The notes: a model not told the origin generated them from the sequence alone. Positions 47,101 to 57,690 are shown, numbered from the stretch's first letter. The stretch is DNA of 64,000 nucleotides from Panicum virgatum (GCF_016808335.1 NC_053138.1:52420951-52484950), one strand, 5' to 3'. A program made the numbers and translations.

Positions 47101-47424
47101 TGAACTAGACATGTCAGGTTAGATGTGAATTTGAAAATGAGAGCCTAGGTGGATATACTTGCTATGCTACTGCTCAGAGTTCTCTCGATGCACTCCCTCA
47201 AACCAGGTTCATCGCTGTAAATTCTATGTTCCTAGGATACATGTGCTAAGCCTGGAATGAGCTGGCTATTCTAACTAACCCAGAATAAATGTGGCAAGTA
47301 ACTTTATTTACACATTACATGAGGACTCTCCAACGTGTTTTGCGTGCTTCTTTTACATCACCATGCTAGATACATATTGGGAATTTAACTTCTGTCATTT
47401 TGCAGCCCCAGCAAGGAAGCATGA
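44164..47424 (+). pseudogene. RPA1 (RPA70)-like gene, disrupted
   Basis: Large-subunit-like protein of the ssDNA-binding replication protein A. Start MADLLLPNLLTGNYSDRV at 44164. Exons: 44164-44307, 44403-44676, 44779-44881, 45161-45370, 45453-45572, 45720-45874, 45954-46461, 46545-46618, 46688-46798, 47406-47424; all borders GT-AG. Blocks: LLHADMVLIDEEGNSIHAQV and NIYYKPVENEEMLVFTKW (first OB fold); DVIGVITAISNTG, DVVLWSEHA and VVLFVGTLVKSFGG (second OB); KTEFIVMVAVKKIGSNWWY with a C-x2-C ... C-x4-C zinc ribbon (third OB); DEITRLLEKTFTW; acidic Ser-rich tail. Breaks: TAG at 44239 (codon 26, usually Trp), a 1-2 nt indel in the A7 run 45526-45532 causing a stop in exon 5, and TAA at 46596. Splice sites are all intact, so decay is recent or the frame errors are assembly faults. 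Confidence 0.85.
44895..45148 (+). repeat. 127-bp tandem duplication in RPA1-like intron 3
   Basis: TCAATATATACTTATGCAC at 44895 recurs at 45022; the two copies differ at about three bases. Each includes a T-rich acceptor-like TATTGCAG or TATTACAG, so it could offer alternative acceptors. Confidence 0.92.
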
Positions 47425-48293
47425 GCAGACAAGCTCATGCTTATTTTGCCGCTCCATGTTGCAGCCAACTTTTGGGTGTCTTTAGTCTGCATCGACGCAT
47501 CATCTTCGTCGGCATGTGCCTGCAACATGTGTAGCGTTTTGGTTAGGTTTCTCTTCCAAAGACAATTCAAGTTAGTATCAAAAGCTACCGGCTAGGCTGC
47601 TTGGTAGCTACTGATACTGGTTATACCATTTATGGTGATCGGATGTGCTCTAGCTATGATGTCCTTGATGCCAGACAGATGCCAAAAAAAACGGTAGGAT
47701 AGTTAGGTGATCGGATGTGCTGTAATCTTATATTTCAAATTGCCGGACGGACACCTCAGATCTTATCGGTAGGGTAGTCCAGCTGAATGAATGTGCTGTA
47801 ATATTCATCATTTAAGTGCTGAACAAACACATAGGCAAGGTGGATGCATGTGTTGTGATGTTAATCGTCTAAATGCCAAACAATCACATTCGATTATAAC
47901 TTCCTCGGATGTGTTTATGTGCCTGGAATGCGCATGCCAAGTAACTCATAATGATTGCTTTTTATTTTCTTACGTGCTTTTTAATTGTTTATATGGTAGG
48001 ACGTGCGTCGCGTGCCGAATGGTCTAGTGTATATAAACTAGAGATCCACAGCCGAGTCGACCAGTGAGTGCAGTCCAGCGGCATGGCAGCATGCATGTGC
48101 TGCAGCATGGAAGATCGCCGCCGATGCACATCTAGGAGTAGTACGCAATACGCTGCATGCCTGCAGGGCGGCCGGATATACATAAATAAAAAACGGAAAT
48201 GCTACATGGAGAGGGCTCTTGATTTCTGTTACTTTGTTGAACAATTGTTGAACAAAGAGAAAATAAAGAGAAAGGTATGTAGCTTCACAAATA
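47425..48293 (+). other. 3' flank of RPA1-like locus with degenerate repeats
   Basis: At 47636, 47706, 47784 and 47841 a unit beginning GATCGGATGTGCTGTAATC or a variant recurs, usually followed by an ATTTAA-like segment and GCCGAACAAACAC-like ending. Spacing is about 57-78 bp. No ORF of note. Confidence 0.5.
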
Positions 48294-48440
48294 CTCCCTG
48301 CGTTTTAAAATGTTGGTCGTTTTGGCTTTTTTAGATTCATAGTATTTGCTATGCATCTAGATATAACATATGTCTAGATACATAACAAAATATATGAATC
48401 TAAAAAAGTCAAAACAACATACATTTTGGAATGGAGGGAG
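48294..48440. mobile_element. Stowaway MITE (147 bp)
   Basis: TIRs CTCCCTGCGTTTTAAAATG and inverse ending CATTTTGGAATGGAGGGAG; inner arms TTTTTTAGATTCATA and TATGAATCTAAAAAAG are also inverted. Flanked by TA (48292-48293, 48441-48442). Confidence 0.93.
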
Positions 48441-49338
48441 TAGAAGGAAGTAGCATGAAAAAGAAAAAATAACAGAATCATCTCCATCGCCAACAAGTAC
48501 TTCATTGCCGGCGGGTTGTGAGCAGATCGGCCGGCGGCGAGTCGCCGCCGGGCGCGGGTGGAGGGATGGCGCCGCCGGCCGGGTGGTGGAGGATCTCCGG
48601 TGGGCGGAGTCGGCAGTAGGGTGAGCTGTGGGCGGAGTTGGATGTAGGCGGACGGAAGCCGGATGGAGAGGAGGAGAAAGGAGGGCAGTGCTCGCCGGCG
48701 TTGGAAATGAAGCCGGCGAGACGGACAGCGGGGATAGGGACGGGGGCGGGATGTGGGGAGGCGAGGAGGAAGACGACACAGGATGAAGGCGAGTGGAGAT
48801 GGAAGAAATTTGTACAGCTAGGCTCACTCAAGCAAATAAAAAAAATGACCCATAATAATAAGATGGGTGGGTTAACAAAATTCACTCCGGTCGGCTTGTC
48901 ACCTTGTGTTGTGGCCCATTTTTGGGCGGACGACGTCGACGTGAGGGAGCTGCTGGGTCAGCACATTTGTCACATTAAGCATTCTCACTCAAGATTTTAT
49001 ATTTTAGGCATCTAAACTGTCCCAACAAACACAGTCAAATTTATTCTAGAATAATTTTTTTTGTTCCGGAACAACTTTTTGATTGTTTCATCAATAAAAA
49101 AATTGTTCAGAAACAAAAAAATTATTCCAAAATAAAAAATAATTATTGAGCCTTTTATGATAGTTTCACTACCAGTTATACGAGTTAATTTTAATATTTG
49201 GGCAACGTGACGTGCCCGATGCAAAACGTGCGATCCACGAAAACGCGGCCCAACCCCGTGCCGCCCACCGTTCTTCTACATGGAGTTCGCAGCGTGCCCG
49301 CCACGGTCTCTGCAGGTGGGTCCCACACCAGATTCTAT
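48441..49338. other. Intergenic, upstream of eIF5B
   Basis: GC-rich 48500-48790 with overlapping ORFs lacking family resemblance, then AT-rich with a TTGTTCCGGAACAA palindrome region (49060-49130). At 49244-49253 GCGGCCCAAC is a site-II-like (GGCCCA) motif of the kind found near ribosomal and translation genes. Confidence 0.45.
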
Positions 49339-49596
49339 GGCCTTGTTTGGTTCCAAACTTTTTTCATAAGTCCCTATCACATCATAAAGAATCTTTCTAT
49401 TTTATAGTATTAAATAAAATCTGTTTATAAATATTTTTTGACAGCTGAGTGCTTTTTCGCGAGACGAATCTAATGAGCCAAATTAATTCATAATTTGCTA
49501 CAGTGATGCTACAATTATTTTTATAATTAATTTTTATTTAATACTTCTAAATATAAAAAAAACTATAGGGACTAATTCCCTGAACCAAACCAGCCC
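49339..49596. mobile_element. Tourist/hAT-like MITE (258 bp) next to the eIF5B promoter
   Basis: TIRs GGCCTTGTTTGGTTCC and inverted GGGCTGGTTTGGTTCAG, with TAT on both sides (49336-49338, 49597-49599). The interior has the conserved grass core CGCGAGACGAATCTAATGAGCC. Its right border touches the likely TATA box of eIF5B. Confidence 0.85.
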
Positions 49597-49804
49597 TATA
49601 TACCCTCACGGGAGTGCCCCCTCGCCTCACGTATCCCTCCACTGCTGTCGCCGACCGCCACCCAACTCATCTAGGGTTTCCGCCGCCGCCGCCGTCCCCG
49701 TCCGATCAACTCGCCGGCGCATCCGCGCGTGTTTCCCCGCCGCCGTATGTGCGTCCGCCCCCTCGCCAACCTGGACCGCCGGCACCGCACCCCTCTCTGC
49801 CCCG
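49594..49804 (+). promoter_or_regulatory. Core promoter and 5'UTR of eIF5B
   Basis: CCCTATATACC (about 49594-49604) is a TATA box roughly 200 bp before the ATG. The leader contains a telo box, CTAGGGTTTCC (49672-49682), and C/T-rich CCGCCGCC sequence, typical of translation-factor genes. The TAT target duplication of the MITE forms part of the TATA sequence. Confidence 0.6.
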
Positions 49805-52800
49805 ATGTCGTCGAGGACGCCCACGGCGGGGTCCCGCGGCGCCGCTGGCGCTGGCGGAGGCCGGAAGAAGCAGGCGGCGGCTAGCGGCGCGAGACCGGCG
49901 CCGAGGCAGCACGTCCGGATGATCCAAGAGCACCTGGCGCGCGCGCGCGAGGAGGAGCGGCGCGCGGAGGAGAGGCGCCGGGAGGAGGAGGCGAGGCGCG
50001 CCGAGGAGGAGCGCAGGGCCAGGGAGGAGGCGGAGAGGCGCGCCGAGGAGGAGAGGAGGGCGCGGGAGGAGAGGCGGCGCAAGAGGCAGGAGGAGGCGCG
50101 GAAGCGGGCCGAGCGGGAGGAGAAGCGCCGGATGGAGGATGCGCGAAGGCGGCTCGGCATCGCCGTCCCTGATGCCGCCAGCGGTGAGGGTAGGCACAGA
50201 AGGCCCGTGTATGAGTCGAGAAAGTCAAAATCACAGCCCAAGCATCAATCTGGAACTAATTTGGGAGAAACTCATGTAATTGAGAAGCAATTGGAGGACA
50301 TGCAGAGCAATGCTTCCCTGGAAGATACTGATGGAGTAGTTGTTGATGTGCTGGAATTGAGCAAGGAACAGATTACCCAACCATTATCAGAAGATAGCAG
50401 TGGAATCGACGACGATGATGCTTGGGAGAATAAGAGCTTTGGCGAATTTGATGCTCAGTTGTGTGGTGATTCTCCCCCTTTTGGAGAAGAGGAAGATGAG
50501 CGAACAGAGGAAAAACATGTGTACTCTGCTGCTCCGATTGCTGACTCGATGAGTTTATCTGATGATATTGGGGAAGATGTGGTCTCTATCCTTCAGGATG
50601 ATGGTTCAAGCAATGGCATTGATAGGGAGCTTCGAGCACCAATATGTTGTATCCTTGGGCACGTGGATGCTGGAAAAACAAAGCTGCTTGATTGCATCCG
50701 GCGAAGCAATGTTCAGGGTGGAGAGGCTGGGGGAATCACACAGCAGATTGGTGCAACCTACTTACCAGTTGAGAATATCAGGGAGAGGTCCTCCCTGAAA
50801 GATGAGGCCACAATCAAGGTTCCTGGTTTGCTTGTAATTGACACCCCTGGCCACCAGTCATTCAGTAACATGCGCTTGAGGGGATCAAGTTTGTGTGACA
50901 TTGCTGTAGTGGTTGTTGATATTACGCGTGGGCTGGAGAAGCAGACCATTGAGTCCCTTGATCTTTTGAAACACCGCAACGTGAGGTTTATTGTTGCCTT
51001 GAACAAGGTTGATCGGCTGTATAGGTGGAAGACTTGTCCCAATGCACCAATAGCAAAAGCGCTCAAGAGCCAATCTGAAGATGTCCAAAGCGAATTCAAA
51101 TGGAGGGTAACTGAGGTATGTACATGTCATCCTGTGCATTGATTTGCTACCACTGATCAATTGATTTGATCTTTTTTCATAATTTTGTTAATTTAACAGG
51201 TTGTAACACAACTTAAGGAAAATGGCTTCAACGCCGCCCTGTATTATGAAAACAAGAGGATGAAAGGAGTGGTGAATATTGTCCCAACTAGCGCTGTAAG
51301 GTCTGTTAGCTATATTCTGTGCTCAATTGTTTTATTTAGGTTATTTCAATATATTTCTATAATTTTATTTTCTGTCTAACTTGTACCATAATATCCTCCA
51401 GTGCTGAAGGCATTCCAGACCTTCTGCTGCTGCTGGTGCGGTGGGTGCCAGAAATAATGATGGAAAGACTGACATATGCCAATAATGTAGAGGTTTGTTC
51501 TTGAGCCATTACTCTGTCAACTTTCCTTTTGATTGGCATTATGAGTATGGACATCTTTCTGTTTTTTGAGAGTTTGTATTAAAATTTAAATCACACTTCA
51601 GCAACTGATTTTGTTACATAGATCATTATTCATTGCAAGGCGATGTAAATGTGATTTTGTTGCCATATATGTTTATTTCTGTCAGTGTACTGTGCTGGAG
51701 GTCAATGAAGACAAAGATTTCGGAACTACTATTGACGTAGTGCTGATTAATGGTGCACTTCGTAAAGGTGATCAAATAGTTGTTTGCACCAAACAGGTAT
51801 GTTCTTCTTTATTGTTAAAAATTCAAAATGCAGCCTTGAATGTTGCCTCATCTGATGTCAGAACCTTTTCATTTTCATCTGCAGGGGCCTGTCACAACCA
51901 ACATAAGATATTTGTTGACACCTTATCCCATGAAAGAACTGAAAGCTAAGGTGAGTGAATAATGAAATCATTTTGTTTTGTTCATGCATATCTTTTTGGG
52001 TGTAGTTAGCGGCACATAGTAACATACATGGGTGTAATAATTTTTTTAAAAAGCTATGGTTGTAATATTTTGTATATTATTATCTTATCAACTGTTTATG
52101 TATTATCGAGAACTAGAATATCAGTCTGTACCTTGTTGCAAAGATTTACAAAACCTTCTGGACATCAGCATTAATACTTGTCCAGTAACAGTTAGCATAT
52201 ACAATTTAGTCTAATTTACGGACTCTAGAATCTAGGTACATATGCACTCAATAGTCATGTTTGTGCTTGCTGCTAATGCTGTTCTACTATAATTTCGTAC
52301 TTCCAAATGTCAGGATGCCTCATTTTAATCCTATGTTTTAAAAGGACTCTGAGACAATGTGTTACCATTGTTCATTTTTTATCATGGATATAGTTTGTAT
52401 CATTGCTGGATCAGGTATTACATCTCAGATTTTTTTCTTTTGACATATAACCATCTGCGAACCCCTTCAGGATACAACTTTGTTGGCACAACATTTAGCT
52501 AATGCATATTTGCATATTCCACATTCATGCATGTTTCATTCTTGCATCAGATTAATATCTTGATGTTAAAACAGATTTAGTTTAACCCTGTCATTCGCAA
52601 CAAGGTTAAATAGTTTTTTAAGAACTTTGATTTGAAGAACTTGTGGACATTAGCACTTCCTTTATTTCTGGCTCATCAGCCGTGTATACAAGCTATCTGT
52701 AACTGGTATTCTGTTTGTTTATTTGTTTGGAGTAATTTTACAAGATCTTTCAGACATCGGTGTTTTTATGTTTCTTTGATTGGGAGTAGTTTAAGTAGGC

Positions 52801-54697
52801 TGGTGTGCAGCTGAGACATACACATTTGCATCACCTAAACCTGAAACTTCATAGATACATCGATAAAAAAAATCACGACAGAAACAACAAAAGGGCCTCA
52901 AAAAATATAATGTAAGTTAACTACCATGAATACATGATCACTAATTATAACGGAATTTTTCGGATAAGTTGATTCCGTTCTTCGTGTGGTTGAATAGTTA
53001 TCACCGATTGCTGAGTTTGAAACCACAACTTGATTCCAAATATCTGGAATTCTATGTTTCCATTCATGCATTTCCCTGTATCCTAATTTGAACTTTGTAA
53101 AGTTTGTGAATGAAAGGTGTGTGTTTTAAGTAGTCCTTGCTGGCATATTCAATATTCCTAGTTACTTAAAGTAAAACTATGTTTTATTGTATGTGCTTTA
53201 GAATTTTAATTGGGTGGATGAGGAAACATGACTTTAATGTTTTTGCACTGAATCGAGAATAATTATTTCGGGTATTCTGACTAGCATATCCCTGTGACTT
53301 CTCAATCAGGGAGTATATAAGCATCACGAGGAGCTTAAAGCTGCCCAAGGGGTAAAAATTGCAGTGCGAGTAAGTTCTAATTTTTATTATCATTTATTTA
53401 TGAAAAACTCCAATTTCCAAAGTACTCGTTTGCTTATTTTATCTTTTTTAGGGACTGCGACATGCTATAGCAGGCACTGCTCTCATTGTGGTGAAACCAG
53501 GGGATGATCTGGAACAAGCTGAAGCCGCTGCAGTGCAAGAAATCAGTAATGCCAACAGCCTGTTCAATGAGGATGAAAGGGGTGAGGGTAATGATGGAAC
53601 AGCAATAGAAGAAATAAGTAGGATCAAAACTTGCAAGGAGGGTGTCTATGTGCAAGCATCTAGTCTTGGAACCTTGGAAGCCATTATTGAGCATTTGAAG
53701 ACCCTTTCTTTGGACATTCCTGTTGGTGGTTGCAACTTAGGCCCAGTGCACAAGCAGGATGTCCTGAAAGCGACTGCTATGCTGAAGAGGAAAGAAGAGT
53801 ATGCAGCCATCTTGGCCTTTGATGTCAAAGTAATGCCTGAGGCTTTTGACCTTGCAGCTGAGTCAGGGGTGAAGATTTTTATGGCTCATACGGTATACAA
53901 GCTTGTTGACAGCTTTACTGATCACATTAAGAAACTGAAGGAAGAGAAGAAGAAGCAATATGCAGCTGAGGCAGTGTTCCCATGCACCCTTAAGGTTCTG
54001 CCAAACCATGTCTACCATAAAAAGGATCCAATTGTTTGTGATGTTGAAGTTTTGGAAGGTGTTGTCAAGGTACTTTGATGAGCCCTTTGTTCTGAGTCTG
54101 TTTATTCTTAATGATAATCTTTGATATCGTCCATTAGAATGAATTTGCAAAATCGATTACTACCAGTTAATGTGTGAATACTTGTATTTCAGGTGGGAAC
54201 CCCAATTTGTGTCTCTGTTCCAAGCAAGGATAGAGATGCAGACGTGGTTCATAGCCTTGGGAGGATATCTTCCATGGAAACATCCAATGGAAAGCCGATT
54301 GATTCTGCCAAGAAAGGAGTAGTGTCGATAAAGGTACGAACATTCAATACAATTTTGTAGTTATGACAAGTGAAATCTCGAAACAAAAATGCTAACAATT
54401 TTCATCTCCACTGCCAGATAATTGGGGAGAACCCTCAGGAGAGGTCCCGATTGTATGGACGCCATTTTAATGCCGACAACGAGCTGCTCAGCCAAATCTC
54501 TAGGAAATCTATTGATGTGCTGGAAGAGTATTATCAGGTATGTTGCTAGTACTGGTGCTATCAGTAAGCTTGTACAACTCTTCTACTCTTTGATGTATAC
54601 ATCTAACGCATGTGAATTTGTTTTTCTGCAGGATGAGATGACTAATGAAAATTGGCAGCTGATCCGCAGGCTAAAGAAGCAATTTGGGATACTCTGA
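49805..54697 (+). CDS. Eukaryotic translation initiation factor 5B-like, 894 aa, ten exons
   Basis: Cytosolic GTPase that joins the 60S subunit to the 48S complex. Exons: 49805-51115, 51200-51300, 51402-51492, 51686-51796, 51885-51950, 53310-53369, 53452-54069, 54193-54333, 54418-54537, 54632-54697; all GT-AG, total 2685 nt in frame. N-terminus: Gly/Ala-rich, then an Arg/Glu coiled coil (residues about 38-117) and an acidic linker. GTPase: G1 GHVDAGKT (285-292), G2 [11 protein letters not shown]3 DTPGH (346-350), G4 NKVD (390-393). Domain II: CTVLEV to GDQIVV. Domain III includes [20 protein letters not shown] and [11 protein letters not shown]; domain IV ends FGIL. The usual plant protein exceeds 1200 aa; the difference is a shorter N-terminus, so this is a short paralogue. 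Domain III has an unusual acidic insert, [17 protein letters not shown]. No defects seen. Gene ends tail-to-tail with UPS-B. Confidence 0.94.
51951..53309 (+). other. Intron 5 of eIF5B, 1.36 kb
   Basis: The longest intron of the gene, AT-rich, GTGAGT donor and TCAATCAG acceptor. No inserted gene or recognisable transposon. Confidence 0.8.
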
Positions 54698-54872
54698 AGC
54701 CTTGGAAGATTCCTCTAGCATCTGCTCCTTTAGAGCTGCCCTCTTTCTTTTCTATGTTTTCTGTAGTTCATTGAGACACTGGAACACTGGAATATTCATA
54801 CGTTTTTTTGGTTTGTTCATGGAGGCACTTGAACGGAGTTATTCTTGTGTTGTTCAAACCTTTATGTTAAAA
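54698..54872 (+). other. Convergent intergenic space eIF5B / UPS-B
   Basis: Only 175 bp between the eIF5B stop (54697) and the UPS-B stop (54873). The poly(A)-like AATCAATAATAG sequence is at 54871-54882, overlapping the end of the UPS-B frame, so the two transcripts probably overlap antisense. Confidence 0.7.
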
Positions 54873-56737
54873 TCAATAATAGATGCTTGATATGTGGAAG
54901 TTTCTGAAATCAAGGGATGTGCTGTGCAAACTCGTTACAATGAATTTAGCATTGGTATCAAATGCCTTCCTATGCCCTGCTGAAGCAATGAGAACAGCAA
55001 CCGCGACGACGAACATCAACAGCATGGCTGAAAGCAACAAGTATGTCTTCCTTGATGACAGTCGGTATTCCCCAAAGAGGATGACGCCCCAGAATGTGCT
55101 TACAAGTGGCAACGCCTGGAAGACCAAATGTTGAATCAGAAGTTTGATGAGATAAATATGAACGAGTGACTGAAGCTCTGAATGGGTAAAATACCTGGAC
55201 TGCATCAGCAGCTGCATACCCAGCAGCCTGGCCGCCCATGAACTGAAACCCGTTCCCAAACCCACACAGGAGTCCTGCCAGTAAGGCCCAATGCCTGCCC
55301 TTCCAGTCCCTGGCATATGCTCCGACAGTTGATACCGGCACACCGGCCATTGGGTGGTACAAGAACCAGACATTGAGGCACACCCCGAGCGCGAAACATG
55401 ACACCGAGAAGTAGAAGAAGGCGGTGTAGACCACCAGGTGTGGGACACCCTTCCTCAGGGCGTGCCACTGGTCGTTGGTGGCCAGGTTGATCGCCGGCGA
55501 GAAGAGGGAGAAGCAGGCTCCGGCGAGGAAAACCAGGCTGAGCCCTATCAGCCTGTGGGATCCAAATACCTGAATTGGGATTTCACACTGTCAGGCATGA
55601 TGCTGCATGGATGCAGGGTTCAGTTTTTTTTTTCTTTTTCTAGAAGAGAGCAACCTTGATGGACCGTCTCCCCTCGACCTGAATGATGAACTCTGCAGTG
55701 CCCGGTTTCGGCTCATTGGAAGCGCTGTACTCTTCTTCATGGCCGTCCATTGGTTCTTCAGGATCAGGAAGCAACTTTGCTGAAAATTGAACCAGGTTTC
55801 TTCTTAACCTCTGCATGATTGAACCAAGTAAGTTGAGCTTCCAAACGATCAAATGCTACCTTCGTCAGAAACGTCACTGCTGAGCTCGATGTCTGCATTC
55901 TTCCTGCAAATGTTTAGATATTCTTGATACCAAGGAGACGCTTCTGTTCATCATCCTTGGCATTGGAAGAATGGACGGCCGCGCCAAGGAACACCGCAAT
56001 GAGGAAGCACGCGACGCCGGGGAAGAGTATCTCGGCTCGATTTATGCGGCCATCAAGGAAGTAGTTGATTGTTGTCCCTGCAGATGAGTGAACTCTAAAC
56101 TGCTCAGATCAGAAGTTGTCAAGAGCCTGCTGAGTTTCACACTGACAAAAGATTCAGAGATGCCTACCTATGACTACCGTCATGCTTGAGCAGATGATGT
56201 TTGTCACTGACAGACCGGCAAACGCCCACGCGTACTGCGAGACAAGATTTCCAAGACTGAGAAAAAGGCCGCCAGCCATTGCCATTAGGGCTGAAGGCCA
56301 ATTATCCTGCATCTGCCAGCATCACATTTCGAATCAAAGAAAGATTTTTCTGAAGATGACCCAGAAATAAAAATTTGAATGCTTCTGGATCAGAAAGCAC
56401 TCTTCATCTGACACGGTCACCCTCGATCTCGAAACATTCAGGTTCCACCAGCTGAAATAGCAGTGACTTCAGAAGCTGAAAACATACGAAGACTGACCTG
56501 GCTGAGCTGAGTGAAGAAGCTTGGCAAGCCAGGCCTGCTCTCCCCAGGCTGCCCAAACGCGACGGCAAGGAGGACGGCGGCGAGGAGGTTGGTGACGGAG
56601 TAGTCGAGGTAGGTGTGCTGGGGCAGCCGGCCTCTGCGCTCCAGCAGCGTCAGGAGAGCCGGCCAGGTGCCCAGGAGGAAGAGGGACGCGACCATCAGCG
56701 TGGCGGCGCCGCCCCTGTCCTCGACGGTGACGGGCAT
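54873..56737 (-). CDS. Ureide permease (UPS-B), intron 3 collapsed
   Basis: Second UPS gene, same strand and intron positions as UPS-A plus one extra intron. Exons (minus): 56737-56498, 56306-56168, 56077-55931, [exon 4 about 55892-55860], 55779-55655, 55569-55195, 55115-54873. Blocks: LLGTWPALLTLLERRGRLPQ, TINYFLDGRINRAEILFPG, FIIQVEGRRSIKVFGSH, NLATNDQWHALRKGVPHLVV, FGNGFQFMGGQAAGYAAADA, ALPLVSTFWGVILFGEYRLS. Intron 3 has shrunk to 27 or 38 nt, too short for plant splicing, and retaining it adds an in-frame TAA. Skipping exon 4 (exon 3 to exon 5) keeps frame and gives 422 aa. The last exon extends about 30 residues beyond the usual GHRK end, to IYY. The Walker-A-like GKS is absent (FGSH), as in UPS-A. 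Functional only if spliced as predicted. Confidence 0.85.
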
Positions 56738-57249
56738 CTCGGTCGACGGCGACGGAGAAGAACCGACGCCGAGAGATCTCGGATATGTGCAGAAGATGCA
56801 GCGCGAGCGTGATGAGTTGCCGCGAGATCTCGCACAGCTCTGGTCAAGCTAGCATGTTGACCCGAGAAGGGAGATGCTGCTGCCGTGATTGGATAAAATA
56901 TTCGTCTGAGTCCTCCAGATTTTCTCCAGCAGTTTCAAGCATGTTTGACTCTGCGATTGAATAGGTTCAGTCGGTGATTATGATTACAGGCAGGGTACTA
57001 TTCTACCACTAGACGTTGTTTTCCAATATGTAGCCCCTAGAGTTATCTGTTTATCCTCTTCCTTAACTCCCACCACTCAGCAATGTAATCGCCGAGATAC
57101 AATTCTGTAATTGTTCTCCAATGCAATGAATCAGGTGGGGAAGAGTTTTTCCCGTTGAACTGTCAAAAAAAAATTATGATTACAGGCATATACATATTCG
57201 TTTTTGTACTGCTTAGGTAAGCAAGACAACTTATCCGGCTGGACTTTGT
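56738..57249 (+). other. UPS-B upstream region with LINE-like 3' tail
   Basis: UPS-B promoter should lie at 56738-56900; only weak TATA-like AATATTTTATCC and a CCAAT are visible. Near 57080-57172 CAATGCAATGAATCAGGTG and a terminal A9 run resemble the 3' tail of grass LINEs on the plus strand. Confidence 0.35.
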
Positions 57250-57690
57250 AAAATTTAGAGTTATGTTTTTTAGCGAACTTCCCTTAACACGTATTTTATT
57301 AAGAGGAAAAAAACTACGAAAGAAGCTCCGAAGTGCGGAGTTATAAGCATACCACTCAGGCAGTGGCACTGGCACCACAAACTTAAGAGAAAACGACCAC
57401 CGCCGCCCTAAACGAACAAAGAAGTAAAATTCCACCAACGCCGCACAAACGGCCAGCCCAAAACAAACCACAGCAGCAACCACCCTGCAAACAAAAGAAT
57501 GGTGAAATGCAGAAAACACCAAGAATGAAGCTAGCGGCCCCAGCAGGCAGCAGCACGGATAGAACTTCAAGATGACGCCTCCTGGAGGTGTCCCCATTGT
57601 TAGCACAAACAGAAGCCGTGCATGGTTTTCGCCAAAGACCCATCTCCATGCTGGACAATGCCGTCTACCGTGATTATTTGAGCACTATAC
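57250..57690 (-). mobile_element. LINE-like 3' end (minus strand)
   Basis: On the minus strand the sequence runs from ATGGAGATGGGTCTTTGGCG through a T/G-rich untranslated-like region to TTTTTCCTCTTAATAAAATA and GTTCGCTAAAAAAC. This arrangement is common for LINE 3' ends in grasses. No RT remains; no target duplication was established. Confidence 0.35.

Noticed and set aside
48502..49015. ORFs of 125-156 aa
   Set aside because: GC-rich intergenic sequence; no recognised motif, frames on both strands open equally.
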